From NCBI GenBank assembly GCA_022704885.1, contig JAKJFO010000002.1, forward strand, positions 1 to 64,000: 64,000 bases of DNA, read 5' to 3'. Positions 28,760 to 37,575 of the stretch are shown piece after piece. This stretch comes from Candidatus Rifleibacteriota bacterium. GTDB taxonomy: Bacteria; Riflebacteria; Ozemobacteria; Ozemobacterales; Ozemobacteraceae. A program made the position numbers and the translations under genes. Numbering within the stretch: the stretch's first letter is position 1; each line of letters starts with the position of its first letter. Below the pieces are notes generated by a model that saw only the letters and a list, made by a program, of their open reading frames with translations, did not search any database and was not told the DNA's origin.

Positions 28760-30820
28760 ATGGCAGTGGATAGAGAGACCTCCAGGAAACGAGGCATTGC
28801 AATGTTCTCGGCCCTCTTCGTTCTGCTCATAATTACAATTTTTGCGATGCAGCTGCATTTTTTCGCACGCCAGGCAAAGTCAGGCGCCTTTCGTTTTCAG
28901 ACTTCGGAAGTGGGCCGCCAGCTTGCTGCCGCCGCCATGGAAGAAGCCTTCGCCCATGTTCTCGCCGCAAGCGAAAACCCCGACGGCAATCTGTTCAGAC
29001 AGATAGTCGAGCGTTCTGCCAGTATCGACTGCAGCCATTACGACCTCTCAGAAAAAAACCAGCGCGGAACCGAAATACCACTCGAACTGACGCAGCAACA
29101 GGCAGCAACCATGGAGACAGCTGCCAGATTCACGGTAACCGCTACCGCCCGTATTATCGACTTTCGCAACACCGATATGGCCGGCACCGCATTTTATGGG
29201 CAGGAAGGTGTCGGCACCATCGAACTCAGGGTCGTCGTTGAACCTCGCGCTGAATTCAAAAATATCATCAGCAGCGCCTGCACCATGACCAGGCATCACG
29301 ACTACAAGGTGGTGGCAGTGGTGGCGAAGCGCGATAACGCCAGACAACGCGAGAGTTACGCCGGCAGCTATGTTCTCGACTATGCACTGTTTGTGCGCAA
29401 TGGCCAGGAAGAGTTCACGAATTCAGCCGGTGCAAGCCTCAATCCGCCACGCCGCCGCCTGGTTGTCAGCCAGGATAGCACCGACGCAGCCAGTTTTGGC
29501 AAGGTCTGTTTCGGTAACCGGCCGGGAAACCACGTCTATCTGAACATCGACGGCAACCGCATGCAGTTTGTGCCGGCGCCGCACCAGAAAGAATTTTTCT
29601 ACAACCCGGCCGACAAGCAGGTTTTCAGATTGTTGCCAGATTTTTATGCTGCGGTAAAAAGGCTCGCTGACCCCATGTTTCCAGAGCTGGAACTGGCGTA
29701 TGACAATTTCGTCATGACCAACTTCGCTGCCGATTTTATTATGGAACGCCTGCCGGCCTGCGATGGCGATTTCGCCGAAGACGATTCGCTGGCCAGCATC
29801 AGAGAGATCAAAGATGCCCTGTTGCTCGGTCGCTGGCCCCGAATTACCGACCAGGCACCACCGCAGCAGGGCGCCGGAATAGTGATAGAGCCCGAAAAGA
29901 GCCTGGCACAGATACTCGAAGGCGATGTCCGACAGCGTTTTCTTCAGATAGCCAGCTTCTTCGTCGAGCTGGCCGAAGCACGTATTTTTGCCGGCCCGGG
30001 CGGCGACACTGACCTCGACAGTCGCCGTATCGATGACCAGCGACTGCTCGAAGACTTTTCGACACGAAAATTCGCCTGCTTTAACCCGCAAAACTTCAAG
30101 GGCAGACAGCCGCAGGGTGTCGATACCCAGTATCTGCACGCCCACATCTACCGTGACCTCAGAGATGAAGACCTCTTTTCACGCCTGAATACAGAGTTTT
30201 CTTACCAGTTGCCACCGGCAGCAGCACTGCCACAACCGATATTTCATCTCAAGCGCTGGGCAGGTCAAATCGAAGATCCCTCGCTGGCAGCCGTTCCCTT
30301 TGCCCATATCAATATCTGGGCCCGGCAACGCCTGACCCGCCGCCAGCTGGAAGAGTTCGGCATCTACAACCCGACCAGCCGCAAGCTCAAGCTGCGTGGC
30401 ATCATCGCCTGCCGGGAACCCGTCGTTCTTGGTGCTGAGGGTGATATCGAGGTCGAAGGCTGTGGTATTCTCATTGCGCCCGGCATACGCATAGAAAGCG
30501 GCATCAGGAAGTCGCAGACAAAGACAACCATATGCGTTCTGGCGACCCGCGGCCAGCCTATCGTTGTTAACACTGACAGAAGAATCGAAGCGTCTCTGGT
30601 CAGTATGGGTATTCTCGATCGCAATGGTCATATCAAAGCCAGCCGACGCCTCGACCTCTCTGGTGCGCTGGCCGTCGACCAGCTGGCGATCGACCGCTGG
30701 GCTCCCGACGTCGAACATCGCATCACCTATGACCCGGCCCTCAAAAGACAACAAGATCTTTACCAGATCAACATCTCGCGCTGGACAACCTTTGAACGGG
30801 TGCTGGAGAGAGACGAATGA
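28760..30820 (+). CDS. PilX/GspK-like large pseudopilin-associated membrane protein, first triad
   Basis: A 686-residue protein that starts with a short basic stretch and one membrane helix (about 15-33, RGIAMFSALFVLLIITIF), like the N-terminus of minor pilins of the PilX/GspK type. The remainder is a large, probably extracytoplasmic domain without a recognised family. GGGAG lies just before the ATG. It overlaps the next gene by ATGA and is followed by two typical prepilins, so the three probably form the tip complex of a type IV pilus or type II secretion-like fibre. The main pilin, ATPase and platform genes are not in this window. Confidence 0.75.
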   Translation: MAVDRETSRKRGIAMFSALFVLLIITIFAMQLHFFARQAKSGAFRFQTSEVGRQLAAAAMEEAFAHVLAASENPDGNLFRQIVERSASIDCSHYDLSEKNQRGTEIPLELTQQQAATMETAARFTVTATARIIDFRNTDMAGTAFYGQEGVGTIELRVVVEPRAEFKNIISSACTMTRHHDYKVVAVVAKRDNARQRESYAGSYVLDYALFVRNGQEEFTNSAGASLNPPRRRLVVSQDSTDAASFGKVCFGNRPGNHVYLNIDGNRMQFVPAPHQKEFFYNPADKQVFRLLPDFYAAVKRLADPMFPELELAYDNFVMTNFAADFIMERLPACDGDFAEDDSLASIREIKDALLLGRWPRITDQAPPQQGAGIVIEPEKSLAQILEGDVRQRFLQIASFFVELAEARIFAGPGGDTDLDSRRIDDQRLLEDFSTRKFACFNPQNFKGRQPQGVDTQYLHAHIYRDLRDEDLFSRLNTEFSYQLPPAAALPQPIFHLKRWAGQIEDPSLAAVPFAHINIWARQRLTRRQLEEFGIYNPTSRKLKLRGIIACREPVVLGAEGDIEVEGCGILIAPGIRIESGIRKSQTKTTICVLATRGQPIVVNTDRRIEASLVSMGILDRNGHIKASRRLDLSGALAVDQLAIDRWAPDVEHRITYDPALKRQQDLYQINISRWTTFERVLERDE

Positions 30821-31281
30821 AAAAGCCCGGCTTCACCCTCATCGAAATTGTTTTTGCCATGGCAATTCTGGCAGTGGCAACATTGTCGATGTTCATGCTC
30901 AACCGCTCCTCCAACCAGCAGGCGATGGATTCATACTATGAATTTCTCGCTTTCAGTCTGGCACGTGAGCCGATCGAGGTTTTTCGCGGTTTTGGTTACG
31001 ACAGTCTGCGTCTGATCGTTGACGGAAACGTCTCACCACCCGCCGGCTACAAGATCAACAGCATGCAGAACCTCGATTTCAATCCGTTTTCGCCGATTCA
31101 GTATCCGGCCGAAGCAGCCATGTTTAAACGCATGATCGAACTGAAGCCGGTAAGCCACGGCAATCTCAATGCCATTCAAATAAGGGTTACCGTAGCGGCC
31201 AGAAGCAGCAGTCGTATCGAAGTCTGGATGAAGAACCGCACCGTCTCTCTCGAATCACTGATTCTGGAGCGTCCACGATGA
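30817..31281 (+). CDS. Type IV prepilin-like (PilV/GspI type) minor pseudopilin
   Basis: A 154-residue protein with a classical class III leader: MKKPG followed by FTLIEIVFAMAILAV. Prepilin peptidase should cut after Gly5, leaving Phe+1 and Glu+5. The hydrophobic helix would pack in the fibre core and the rest forms a small globular head. It overlaps the neighbouring genes by four bases on each side, in the usual order of a minor pilin operon. Confidence 0.88.
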   Translation: MKKPGFTLIEIVFAMAILAVATLSMFMLNRSSNQQAMDSYYEFLAFSLAREPIEVFRGFGYDSLRLIVDGNVSPPAGYKINSMQNLDFNPFSPIQYPAEAAMFKRMIELKPVSHGNLNAIQIRVTVAARSSSRIEVWMKNRTVSLESLILERPR

Positions 31282-32045
31282 TGAATACAGGGCACAAGCA
31301 GCATCTGACACGCAAAAAGCCGGCGGGGTTCACCCTGGTCGAAATCATGGTGGCAGCAGCCTGCCTCGCTCTGCTGGCCGGCACGACCTTTCTGCTGATC
31401 CGGGCCGGAACCCGCTCTTCGCTGCAGGGCATGCTGCGCCTCGAAACGACGCTGGAAGCGCGCAAAATCATCAGGCAGGTCTACACCGACCTCAAACTCG
31501 CCTGTTTCCCGCTTCCCTACAACTCGGTCTATAATTTCGAAAACGTCATGTACACCACCGGCGCCCCGCCCCACAACATGTACAGCTTCCTGAGTTTTCC
31601 CACCCATGCCCGCCTCGATGAGATACTCGTCAGTCAGCAGAACGGCGTAAATTATCGCGAAACCGCATTTATCAACTATCGTGTCGAACCGGCGGCTTCG
31701 CAAACCAGTCATCTGTTAAGGCTGACACGTGAAGAAACGTTCAGAGGACAGACCACCAGAAAGGTACTGAGTGAAAGGGTGAATTTTTTCGAGATAAAAC
31801 CGATCATGCTGCAGCCCTATGGCCGCAACCAGCATTATTTTCTGATCACCCTGCAGCTGGTCGATTCTGTCGATGCGAGCGAACTGCAAAGAGTAACCAG
31901 TGGTGACAAGCTGCCAGACGACCGCAGCAACCTCGCGGTCGCCGACTTTTTCGACATTGTCTACCCTGAGTTCTTTCATGCCGCCTGGAACCAGCCAGGA
32001 ATCAACCCGAACTGGCACACCCAGATTCGTGTACCCGGCGAATAA
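31278..32045 (+). CDS. Type IV prepilin-like (PilW/GspJ type) minor pseudopilin
   Basis: A 255-residue prepilin-like protein. A 17-residue basic leader ends in A-G before FTLVEIMVAAACLALLAG, so cleavage after Gly18 with Glu+5 is expected. The size and operon position (third in the triad) fit PilW/GspJ. The start overlaps the upstream stop (ATGATG), indicating coupled translation. The downstream FecR gene begins about 80 bases later on the same strand. Confidence 0.87.
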   Translation: MMNTGHKQHLTRKKPAGFTLVEIMVAAACLALLAGTTFLLIRAGTRSSLQGMLRLETTLEARKIIRQVYTDLKLACFPLPYNSVYNFENVMYTTGAPPHNMYSFLSFPTHARLDEILVSQQNGVNYRETAFINYRVEPAASQTSHLLRLTREETFRGQTTRKVLSERVNFFEIKPIMLQPYGRNQHYFLITLQLVDSVDASELQRVTSGDKLPDDRSNLAVADFFDIVYPEFFHAAWNQPGINPNWHTQIRVPGE

Positions 32046-32127
32046 TTTTTTTACAATACTGCAACTTTTTGTCATATGCGGTCGTATGTTTAGTGAAACA
32101 GGAGCGAATTATCGCAAAACCAATCTT

Positions 32128-32961
32128 ATGACTGAAACCGAACACAACAGAATCTGCCAGGAAAGCCTGGAAGCCATCATCGACCGGTCGTCACCCGACA
32201 ACCGGATTCAGCAGCACCTGCAGAACTGCGCTTCATGCCGGCAGACCATCAACACGCTCGAGCTGATCAGGCGTGAGGGCACCGCCTTCGCCGGCGAAAC
32301 CCACCCAGAACTCAGACTACGCCTGATAAAAACGCTGGCTCCGATTGTCTCCTCGCGCGGCAGATCGGCAGAAGCAGGCAAAAGTAACAGCTTCGCCTGG
32401 CTCTGGAAGTTATCTCTCGCCTTCGTAGTTATCGCAGTTGCCCTGTTCACTGCTCTGTATCAACCGCCAGGAATCACATTGCCGCCGGCCGGAGCGCCTC
32501 ATGTCGCCAGTCTGCCGGCGCAGCATTCTTTTACACTCAGTCTCAATGGTGGCGAACCGCATGAAGTATCGCTCGACAACCCGGTCGCCCTGTTCGCCAA
32601 CGATTCAGGTGAAATCACGCTGCCAGACCGGTCGCGACTGCTGGTCAGCGGCCCGGCCCGCCTCACTCTTGCGCCGCGAGGATTTCATCTTCTGCAGGGT
32701 CATGTAAGGGCTGAAGTTGCAAAGGGAACCGAAGAGTTTTCGGCTACAACCCCACACGGAATTATTACCGTTCTTGGTACAGTATTCATCTGCGAGACTC
32801 AGTCACGGTTTACAACTGTCGAAGTGCTTTCTGGCAAAGTGAGAGTGAGCTCCGATAACGCCCCGGCGGTAATCCTGGGGCCCGGAGAAAAATCGCGAAT
32901 GGGTCAGCAGACAGTCGGCTCAACTGAAACCGGAACAATTCCATCATTAGAAAGTGAGTAG
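32128..32961 (+). CDS. FecR-domain protein with zinc-finger-like anti-sigma N-terminus
   Basis: Probable membrane-bound anti-sigma or sigma regulator, 277 residues. An N-terminal HLQNCASC segment resembles the zinc-binding anti-sigma (zf-HC2) motif. One membrane helix lies at about 95-112. The periplasmic part contains FecR-type sequence, including TTPHGIITVLGTVF and an EVLSGKVRVSS strand. The start is uncertain: the frame is open from 31900 inside the upstream gene, an ATG at 32086 is also possible, and none has a clear ribosome site; 32128 is chosen because homologous sequence begins there. The convergent ECF sigma gene is the likely partner. A terminator follows at 32994. Confidence 0.82.
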   Translation: MTETEHNRICQESLEAIIDRSSPDNRIQQHLQNCASCRQTINTLELIRREGTAFAGETHPELRLRLIKTLAPIVSSRGRSAEAGKSNSFAWLWKLSLAFVVIAVALFTALYQPPGITLPPAGAPHVASLPAQHSFTLSLNGGEPHEVSLDNPVALFANDSGEITLPDRSRLLVSGPARLTLAPRGFHLLQGHVRAEVAKGTEEFSATTPHGIITVLGTVFICETQSRFTTVEVLSGKVRVSSDNAPAVILGPGEKSRMGQQTVGSTETGTIPSLESE

Positions 32962-32988
32962 CGCTGAAATTTCCCTGTGCAAATAATT

Positions 32989-33564
32989 TCAGCAGCTCCC
33001 GGCCGCACCGGGGGCTTTTTTTTCGAGCGAAATCCGTAGTCTGCCCATTATTCTGAAAAAGCGTGAGCGCAGCGTAACCTCGACTTCACCGGTAAGTTCA
33101 GCGATCTCGGCAAACGGCATGCCCTGAAAAACCCGCATTTCGACAAGAAAGCGCTCTGGCTGCGTCAGCGTCTGCAAAAGTTCGCTGGCAGTCTGTTTTT
33201 CGACGACCTCGTCTTCGGGCGTAGGTGGCGATTCATGCACCTGCTGCTGCAAATGTTCGCGCCGCCGGTTTTCACGCCGGCACTCATCAAAATAGAGATT
33301 TCGCCCAACGGTTAACAACCAGGCTGAGAACCGTTTCTGTTCATCGTAAGCATCAAGTTTTTTGATGACGCGTTCGAAGGTTTCCTGAACCAGATCATCT
33401 ACCGAAGCCTCTGGCGCCCGCAGATATCTGAAAAAGTTTACAAGCTGATTGAGATAGCGGTCGATCAGACGATCGAGAGCAGACAGGTCACCTTCTCTGA
33501 TCTTTCTGACCAGCTGCAGGTCTTCTGCCTGGCGGGCGGCGGCGGCATTGGGTCTGTCTGACAT
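32989..33564 (-). CDS. ECF-type RNA polymerase sigma factor
   Basis: Directs RNA polymerase to a specific promoter set. The 191-residue protein has region 2 (DDLVQETFERVIKKL, SAWLLTVGRNLYFDECRR) and region 4 with a helix-turn-helix (MPFAEIAELTGEVEVTLRSRFFR), joined by a charged linker. Its start overlaps the upstream gene by TGATG, so the two are coupled. A FecR-type protein is encoded convergently next to it and may be its regulator. The last residues (KKAPGAAGSC) coincide with the terminator of the opposite strand and may be free to vary. Confidence 0.93.
   Translation of the reverse strand: MSDRPNAAAARQAEDLQLVRKIREGDLSALDRLIDRYLNQLVNFFRYLRAPEASVDDLVQETFERVIKKLDAYDEQKRFSAWLLTVGRNLYFDECRRENRRREHLQQQVHESPPTPEDEVVEKQTASELLQTLTQPERFLVEMRVFQGMPFAEIAELTGEVEVTLRSRFFRIMGRLRISLEKKAPGAAGSC
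32994..33023 (+). terminator. Intrinsic terminator for the prepilin/FecR operon, inside the convergent sigma gene
   Basis: Stem AGCTCCCGG (32994-33002) and CCGGGGGCT (33008-33016) around a CCGCA loop, followed by eight T residues (33016-33023). It lies within the 3' end of the minus-strand sigma gene, so the last codons of that gene double as this terminator. A second hairpin, GCTGAAATT/AATTTCAGC (32963-32971 and 32985-32993), lies just before it. Confidence 0.85.
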
Positions 33565-34034
33565 CAGCTTTTTCCACCTGCTTCATGTGAATACTGGCTG
33601 ATTTTACGCATGGTTCTTATGCGCGCCAGATACACGTTGTTGGCGCCGCGCCTGAACGGAACCAGCGCTACTCTTTGCAGACTGCCAACTTCAGGACTTC
33701 GAAAACCCTCGGCCTGCGGGTCGATCATAAAACGCTCGCCGGCAGTTGTCACGAACTCGGCAATTCCGTTTTCGAGTCTGGCGATCTGACCCTCGCGCAC
33801 GCACTGAACGGTCAGCACGGCACCACCATGGTCAACTACTGCCGCCGACCGGCCCGGCATAAAAAGACCTATCATCAGAAACACAAAAAATGCGAGCAGA
33901 ACCAGCCCAAAGGCTGGCATAGCAATGCTTTTCCAGGCCCCGGTGCGACTGCCACGGGCGGGTACAGAAAACGCGCCATGGCTTGCTGTCTGTTTTGAAA
34001 AAGGCTTTTCAGCAGGGCGTTTTACGTTCTTCAT
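33564..34034 (-). CDS. Single-pass membrane protein co-expressed with ECF sigma factor
   Basis: Unrecognised 156-residue protein with a basic cytoplasmic N-terminus of about 38 residues, one membrane helix (about 39-60) and an extracytoplasmic domain of mostly beta-strand character (VLTVQCVREGQIARLENG, ERFMIDPQ). It is coupled to the sigma gene by a one-base TGATG overlap. It might sense an envelope signal for the sigma factor, but it has no anti-sigma motif. AAGGT precedes the start. Confidence 0.72.
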   Translation of the reverse strand: MKNVKRPAEKPFSKQTASHGAFSVPARGSRTGAWKSIAMPAFGLVLLAFFVFLMIGLFMPGRSAAVVDHGGAVLTVQCVREGQIARLENGIAEFVTTAGERFMIDPQAEGFRSPEVGSLQRVALVPFRRGANNVYLARIRTMRKISQYSHEAGGKS

Positions 34035-34068
34035 GGTTCAGACCTTATGGCATCAGGCCATAACACAG

Positions 34069-36414
34069 TCATGACTTTGAAGTCATGGTCCAGACGCCGT
34101 CCCATTCAGGACCTGGCGGGTTCTTTTCGAAATGGTAACAGCGACCGACATACATTTTGCAGAGCTCATCGCGCCGGTTAAGCTTTATGGCAGCCTCGAA
34201 TTCAGCGATCGCCGGTTGCCACTGCTGCTGACGATAAAGGTCGATACCGCGATGCGTGAGATCGACAACCTGTTCCAGGCTCGGAAAAGACTGGCGATCG
34301 TGGTGATCGAGAATTTCAAAAACCTTGACCGGCCGATTCTTGCCCTTGACCCTGATCATGTCGACTTCTCTGGTCTGATAGCGATACTTCAACTGATCGA
34401 AAGTCTTTTCGCTGACCAGAATATCGGCATGATAAAACTTGGTGGCCCCCTCGAGACGCGACGCCAGATTGACGCCATCGCCGATTACCGTGTAATCCAT
34501 ACGTTTCATTGACCCGATATTGCCGACGAGAACGTTGTCGGTCGCGATACCGATGCCGATATTGATCGTCTGCTTGTTGGCGAGCATGCGCTCGGCATTG
34601 AACTTGTGCAAAGCCCGCATCATTTCGATCGCCGTTGCGAGGGCGCGATCGGCGTCTTCCCCGGTCGAGAAGGGCGCGCCAAAAACGGCCAGCATCGCGT
34701 CACCGATAAACTTGTCAAGAATACCGCCATGATGGAAAACGATATCGACCATACCGCTGAAATAGTCATTGAGCATCGATACGGTTTCCTGCGGCCCAAG
34801 CTGCTCAGAAATGGTAGTAAAATTGCGGATGTCGGAAAAGAGAATGCTGAGTTCGCGCATCTGTCCGCCGAGCTGCGCCTCGCAGTCCATCAGCTGATCG
34901 GCGACTTCTTTGGTCATGTAACGGGCGAGCGTGCCTTTAAGGCGCTTTTCGACCGAAAGATCTTCGAGTATGACCAGACCGCCCATGGGCTGGTCCTGGA
35001 TGTCGCGCAGCGGCACCACCGTCATGTTGACCGAAACCTTCTTGCCCTGCAGATTGGTGATTTCGGTGTCGATGAAGTTGTCTGAATCGTTGGTGGCGAT
35101 GACGCGGCGCAGACTGTCGACCATCCAGTGGTTGTCGCCGGTGAAAGTGATATCGGCGTATTTGCCGATGACCTGACTCTCTTCGGCGCCGAGAATGCGC
35201 AGCGCGATGCCATTGCACTTTTCGATGCGGCGCATGTTGTTAACACTGATGACGCCGTTACTCAGGCTGCGCAGAATACTTTCGCTGTAATGCTGGGCGT
35301 TGAGCACTTCGTTGAACAGTTTGGCGTTTTCGATCGCAATCGAAGCCTGTGCCGAAAAACTTGCGAGCTTGCGCTCGTCCTGGCGCGAAAAAGCGCCGCC
35401 ACGTTTATTGAGAACCTGCGTAACCCCGATTTTGACGCCGTGCTTGTTGATCAGCGGCATGCACAGAATGTTGTGCGTGCGATAGCCGGTCTTGCGGTCG
35501 ACTTCCTGATTGAAGCGGCTGTCTTTATAGGCATCGGGAATATTAACCGTATTACCGGTCGTAAAAACTTCACCGGCAATACCGCTGTTCGCCGGGATTC
35601 TGATTTCCTGATCGCGCATGCCGAGAGCGACCTGCGACCAGAGCTGGTTGTTCTTCTCGTCATGCAGAAAGATCGTGGCGCGATCGCAGTTGAGAATCAT
35701 GATTACCGCTTCCATAATCTTTTCGAGAAGCGGCTTGAGCTGCAGTTCTGAGGAAATGACCGAAGTGATTTCGAGCAGGTGCGACTCGTTTTCGCGCGCC
35801 TGCTGTATCTGCTCGAACTGGTGGGCATTATGCAGAACCCGCGCGGAATTATGGGTAACCTTTTCGAGAATCACCATCTTTTCGGCAGGCAATGGCAGCT
35901 GTGCTACGTTGATCAGTTCGAGAACCCCGATTACCATACCGCTGGGCTGCAGAGAAAGCGGCAGACAGATCATGTTACGGGTCTGATAGCCTGTCTGCAG
36001 ATCTATTTCCTGGTTAAACAAAGGGTCTTTATAAGCATCTTCGCAAACCCGGATCTGGCCTGAGGCAAGAACCGCGCCGGCAATGCCCTTTTCGAGTGGG
36101 AAACGGATCTCTTCGGTGGCTTCACCACCGAATACCCGCGAAAAAAGCTCGCCTGACTCTGAGTCGACCAGAAACAGCGTGCCGCGCTCAGCGCCGGCAA
36201 TGTCAGAAGTTACTTCGACCAGCAGCTGCAGCAGATTATCGAGCAGACGCTCTGAAACATTGAGCAGATCAGCTACCTGCTCAAGAATCTCAACGAGCGC
36301 TTTCGAATAATCGCCGTCGGCCGCTTCTCTAACACTGCCGACGATGTTTTTTATCTCACTGTCGTCGAGCCTCTCAGTGAGAATGCGATGAATTATCTGC
36401 GCACTGCTTTGCAT
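34069..36414 (-). CDS. GAF-GAF-PAS class III adenylate/guanylate cyclase
   Basis: Soluble 781-residue cyclase. A first GAF domain covers about 45-195 and a second about 215-360. The second carries FNQEVDRKTGYRTHNILCMP and an N-K-x4-F-x3-D-E motif (336-347), the signature of cyclic-nucleotide-binding GAFs in phosphodiesterases and Anabaena CyaB1. A PAS-like domain follows (about 375-490), then a complete cyclase domain: Asp528, Asp572, Asn649 and Arg653. A TPR-like tail ends in PPGPEWDGV. The likely role is a homodimeric enzyme modulated by its own product. AAGGA lies six bases before the ATG. The neighbouring genes on the same strand are separated by 34 and 66 bases. Confidence 0.93.
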   Translation of the reverse strand: MQSSAQIIHRILTERLDDSEIKNIVGSVREAADGDYSKALVEILEQVADLLNVSERLLDNLLQLLVEVTSDIAGAERGTLFLVDSESGELFSRVFGGEATEEIRFPLEKGIAGAVLASGQIRVCEDAYKDPLFNQEIDLQTGYQTRNMICLPLSLQPSGMVIGVLELINVAQLPLPAEKMVILEKVTHNSARVLHNAHQFEQIQQARENESHLLEITSVISSELQLKPLLEKIMEAVIMILNCDRATIFLHDEKNNQLWSQVALGMRDQEIRIPANSGIAGEVFTTGNTVNIPDAYKDSRFNQEVDRKTGYRTHNILCMPLINKHGVKIGVTQVLNKRGGAFSRQDERKLASFSAQASIAIENAKLFNEVLNAQHYSESILRSLSNGVISVNNMRRIEKCNGIALRILGAEESQVIGKYADITFTGDNHWMVDSLRRVIATNDSDNFIDTEITNLQGKKVSVNMTVVPLRDIQDQPMGGLVILEDLSVEKRLKGTLARYMTKEVADQLMDCEAQLGGQMRELSILFSDIRNFTTISEQLGPQETVSMLNDYFSGMVDIVFHHGGILDKFIGDAMLAVFGAPFSTGEDADRALATAIEMMRALHKFNAERMLANKQTINIGIGIATDNVLVGNIGSMKRMDYTVIGDGVNLASRLEGATKFYHADILVSEKTFDQLKYRYQTREVDMIRVKGKNRPVKVFEILDHHDRQSFPSLEQVVDLTHRGIDLYRQQQWQPAIAEFEAAIKLNRRDELCKMYVGRCYHFEKNPPGPEWDGVWTMTSKS

Positions 36415-36480
36415 ATCAATCCTTTGCCAACCCCCATATTTTATAGCAAATCAAGGCGCTTGCCAACAGTAATGAAAAAT

Positions 36481-37554
36481 TCAGTAGTTGTCGTAAATTT
36501 TGAATTCTGGCGGATCGGTGAGAATTGCTTCCATCAAACCATTCAAGGCTCGCGACAGAGCTCTACCGACTTGAATCGAAGTCTCACCTTCTTTGATTGC
36601 GATGCGACTGGGGCTGGCGGCAAGATCGATTTTTCCGATGCCATAGCTTACGGCCAGAGCGGTATCTACCGTCTTAAAATTCAGCTTCACGCCAGAGCCT
36701 TCGTCAATATTCCATGACATCAGACCCTGCTGCAAAGAAATATCTACAGCGGCGACACGCTTGAGCGCTGCATCGAGAGTTACCTTGTCTATCTTGAAAA
36801 TTGCGTCGGCATCAAAAACTATCACCGCCTTTTCGGCAATGGTGATTTTGTGCGCGCCGGTAGTTGTTTTAACATACATGCCTTCTCGCAAGCCGGTTTT
36901 GAAGCCGACAACCTCGACCCATTGTGCGTCAAAATCAGTTTTGAGCTGAAGAGGTGGCTTGTCAATATCGCACTGCAATGTTTTAACTTCGGCAATTCGC
37001 TGATTCTCACGTTCTATCGCAAACTGGTTCGATTTGAAAAACATCTGTCCGATGATAAAAAGCGTTGCCAGCACAATTCCGATGTTGATCAGCTTCTTTT
37101 TCAGCTTCTCAGATCTCTGCTCTGCTTCAATTTCGGCCTTGTCTGAAGTGAGCTTGGCCTTTCTGACACGCGAATACAGTTCATAGATATCATTCTCGGT
37201 AAAGCCGCGCTTCTTTAACTGGTCGATCAAAATGCGCAGTCGGTTGCGTTCCTTGAAGATACCTTCGAGTTCGTCTTTATATGCCGCCTGATACCAGAAC
37301 TTGGAAGCATCGAGGTCAAAGCTTTCGTCATCCTGATTCTGGTCAACTATGCCAAGAATGCGGTCGGCAATTTCATCCGGGCTCATACCTTCAAGCTTGT
37401 CTGCTTCTGCAGCCTTGCCGGCTTTGCCGGCAGGCCTGGCTTTATCAGTACTTGCTGCCCCAGACCTGGTGACAGCAGCACTGACCTTACCAGGAGGGGT
37501 TTCGACTTTCGCTGTTTTATCAGAATTTTTGGGATTACTCACACTGTTACTCAA
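36481..37554 (-). CDS. Single-pass membrane protein with FecR-like C-terminal domain
   Basis: A 357-residue protein: Ala/Lys-rich disordered N-terminus (1-50), a charged helical or coiled region (60-160), one membrane helix (about 163-182), and a beta-rich extracytoplasmic domain that weakly resembles FecR (LREGMYVKTTTGAHKI and later VDISLQQGLMSW). The start codon is TTG: a strong GGAGG lies six bases upstream, whereas no ATG with a ribosome site is available. Last gene of the operon that starts at 47484 or at 39932. Function unknown. Confidence 0.72.
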   Translation of the reverse strand: MSNSVSNPKNSDKTAKVETPPGKVSAAVTRSGAASTDKARPAGKAGKAAEADKLEGMSPDEIADRILGIVDQNQDDESFDLDASKFWYQAAYKDELEGIFKERNRLRILIDQLKKRGFTENDIYELYSRVRKAKLTSDKAEIEAEQRSEKLKKKLINIGIVLATLFIIGQMFFKSNQFAIERENQRIAEVKTLQCDIDKPPLQLKTDFDAQWVEVVGFKTGLREGMYVKTTTGAHKITIAEKAVIVFDADAIFKIDKVTLDAALKRVAAVDISLQQGLMSWNIDEGSGVKLNFKTVDTALAVSYGIGKIDLAASPSRIAIKEGETSIQVGRALSRALNGLMEAILTDPPEFKIYDNY

Positions 37555-37575
37555 AGCGTTCCTCCAGAAAAGCGT

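Noticed and set aside
28614..28802. N-terminal extension of the DHH phosphoesterase
   Set aside because: Would overlap the divergent gene at 28760; the extra residues are not protein-like and the ATG at 28613 has a good ribosome site.
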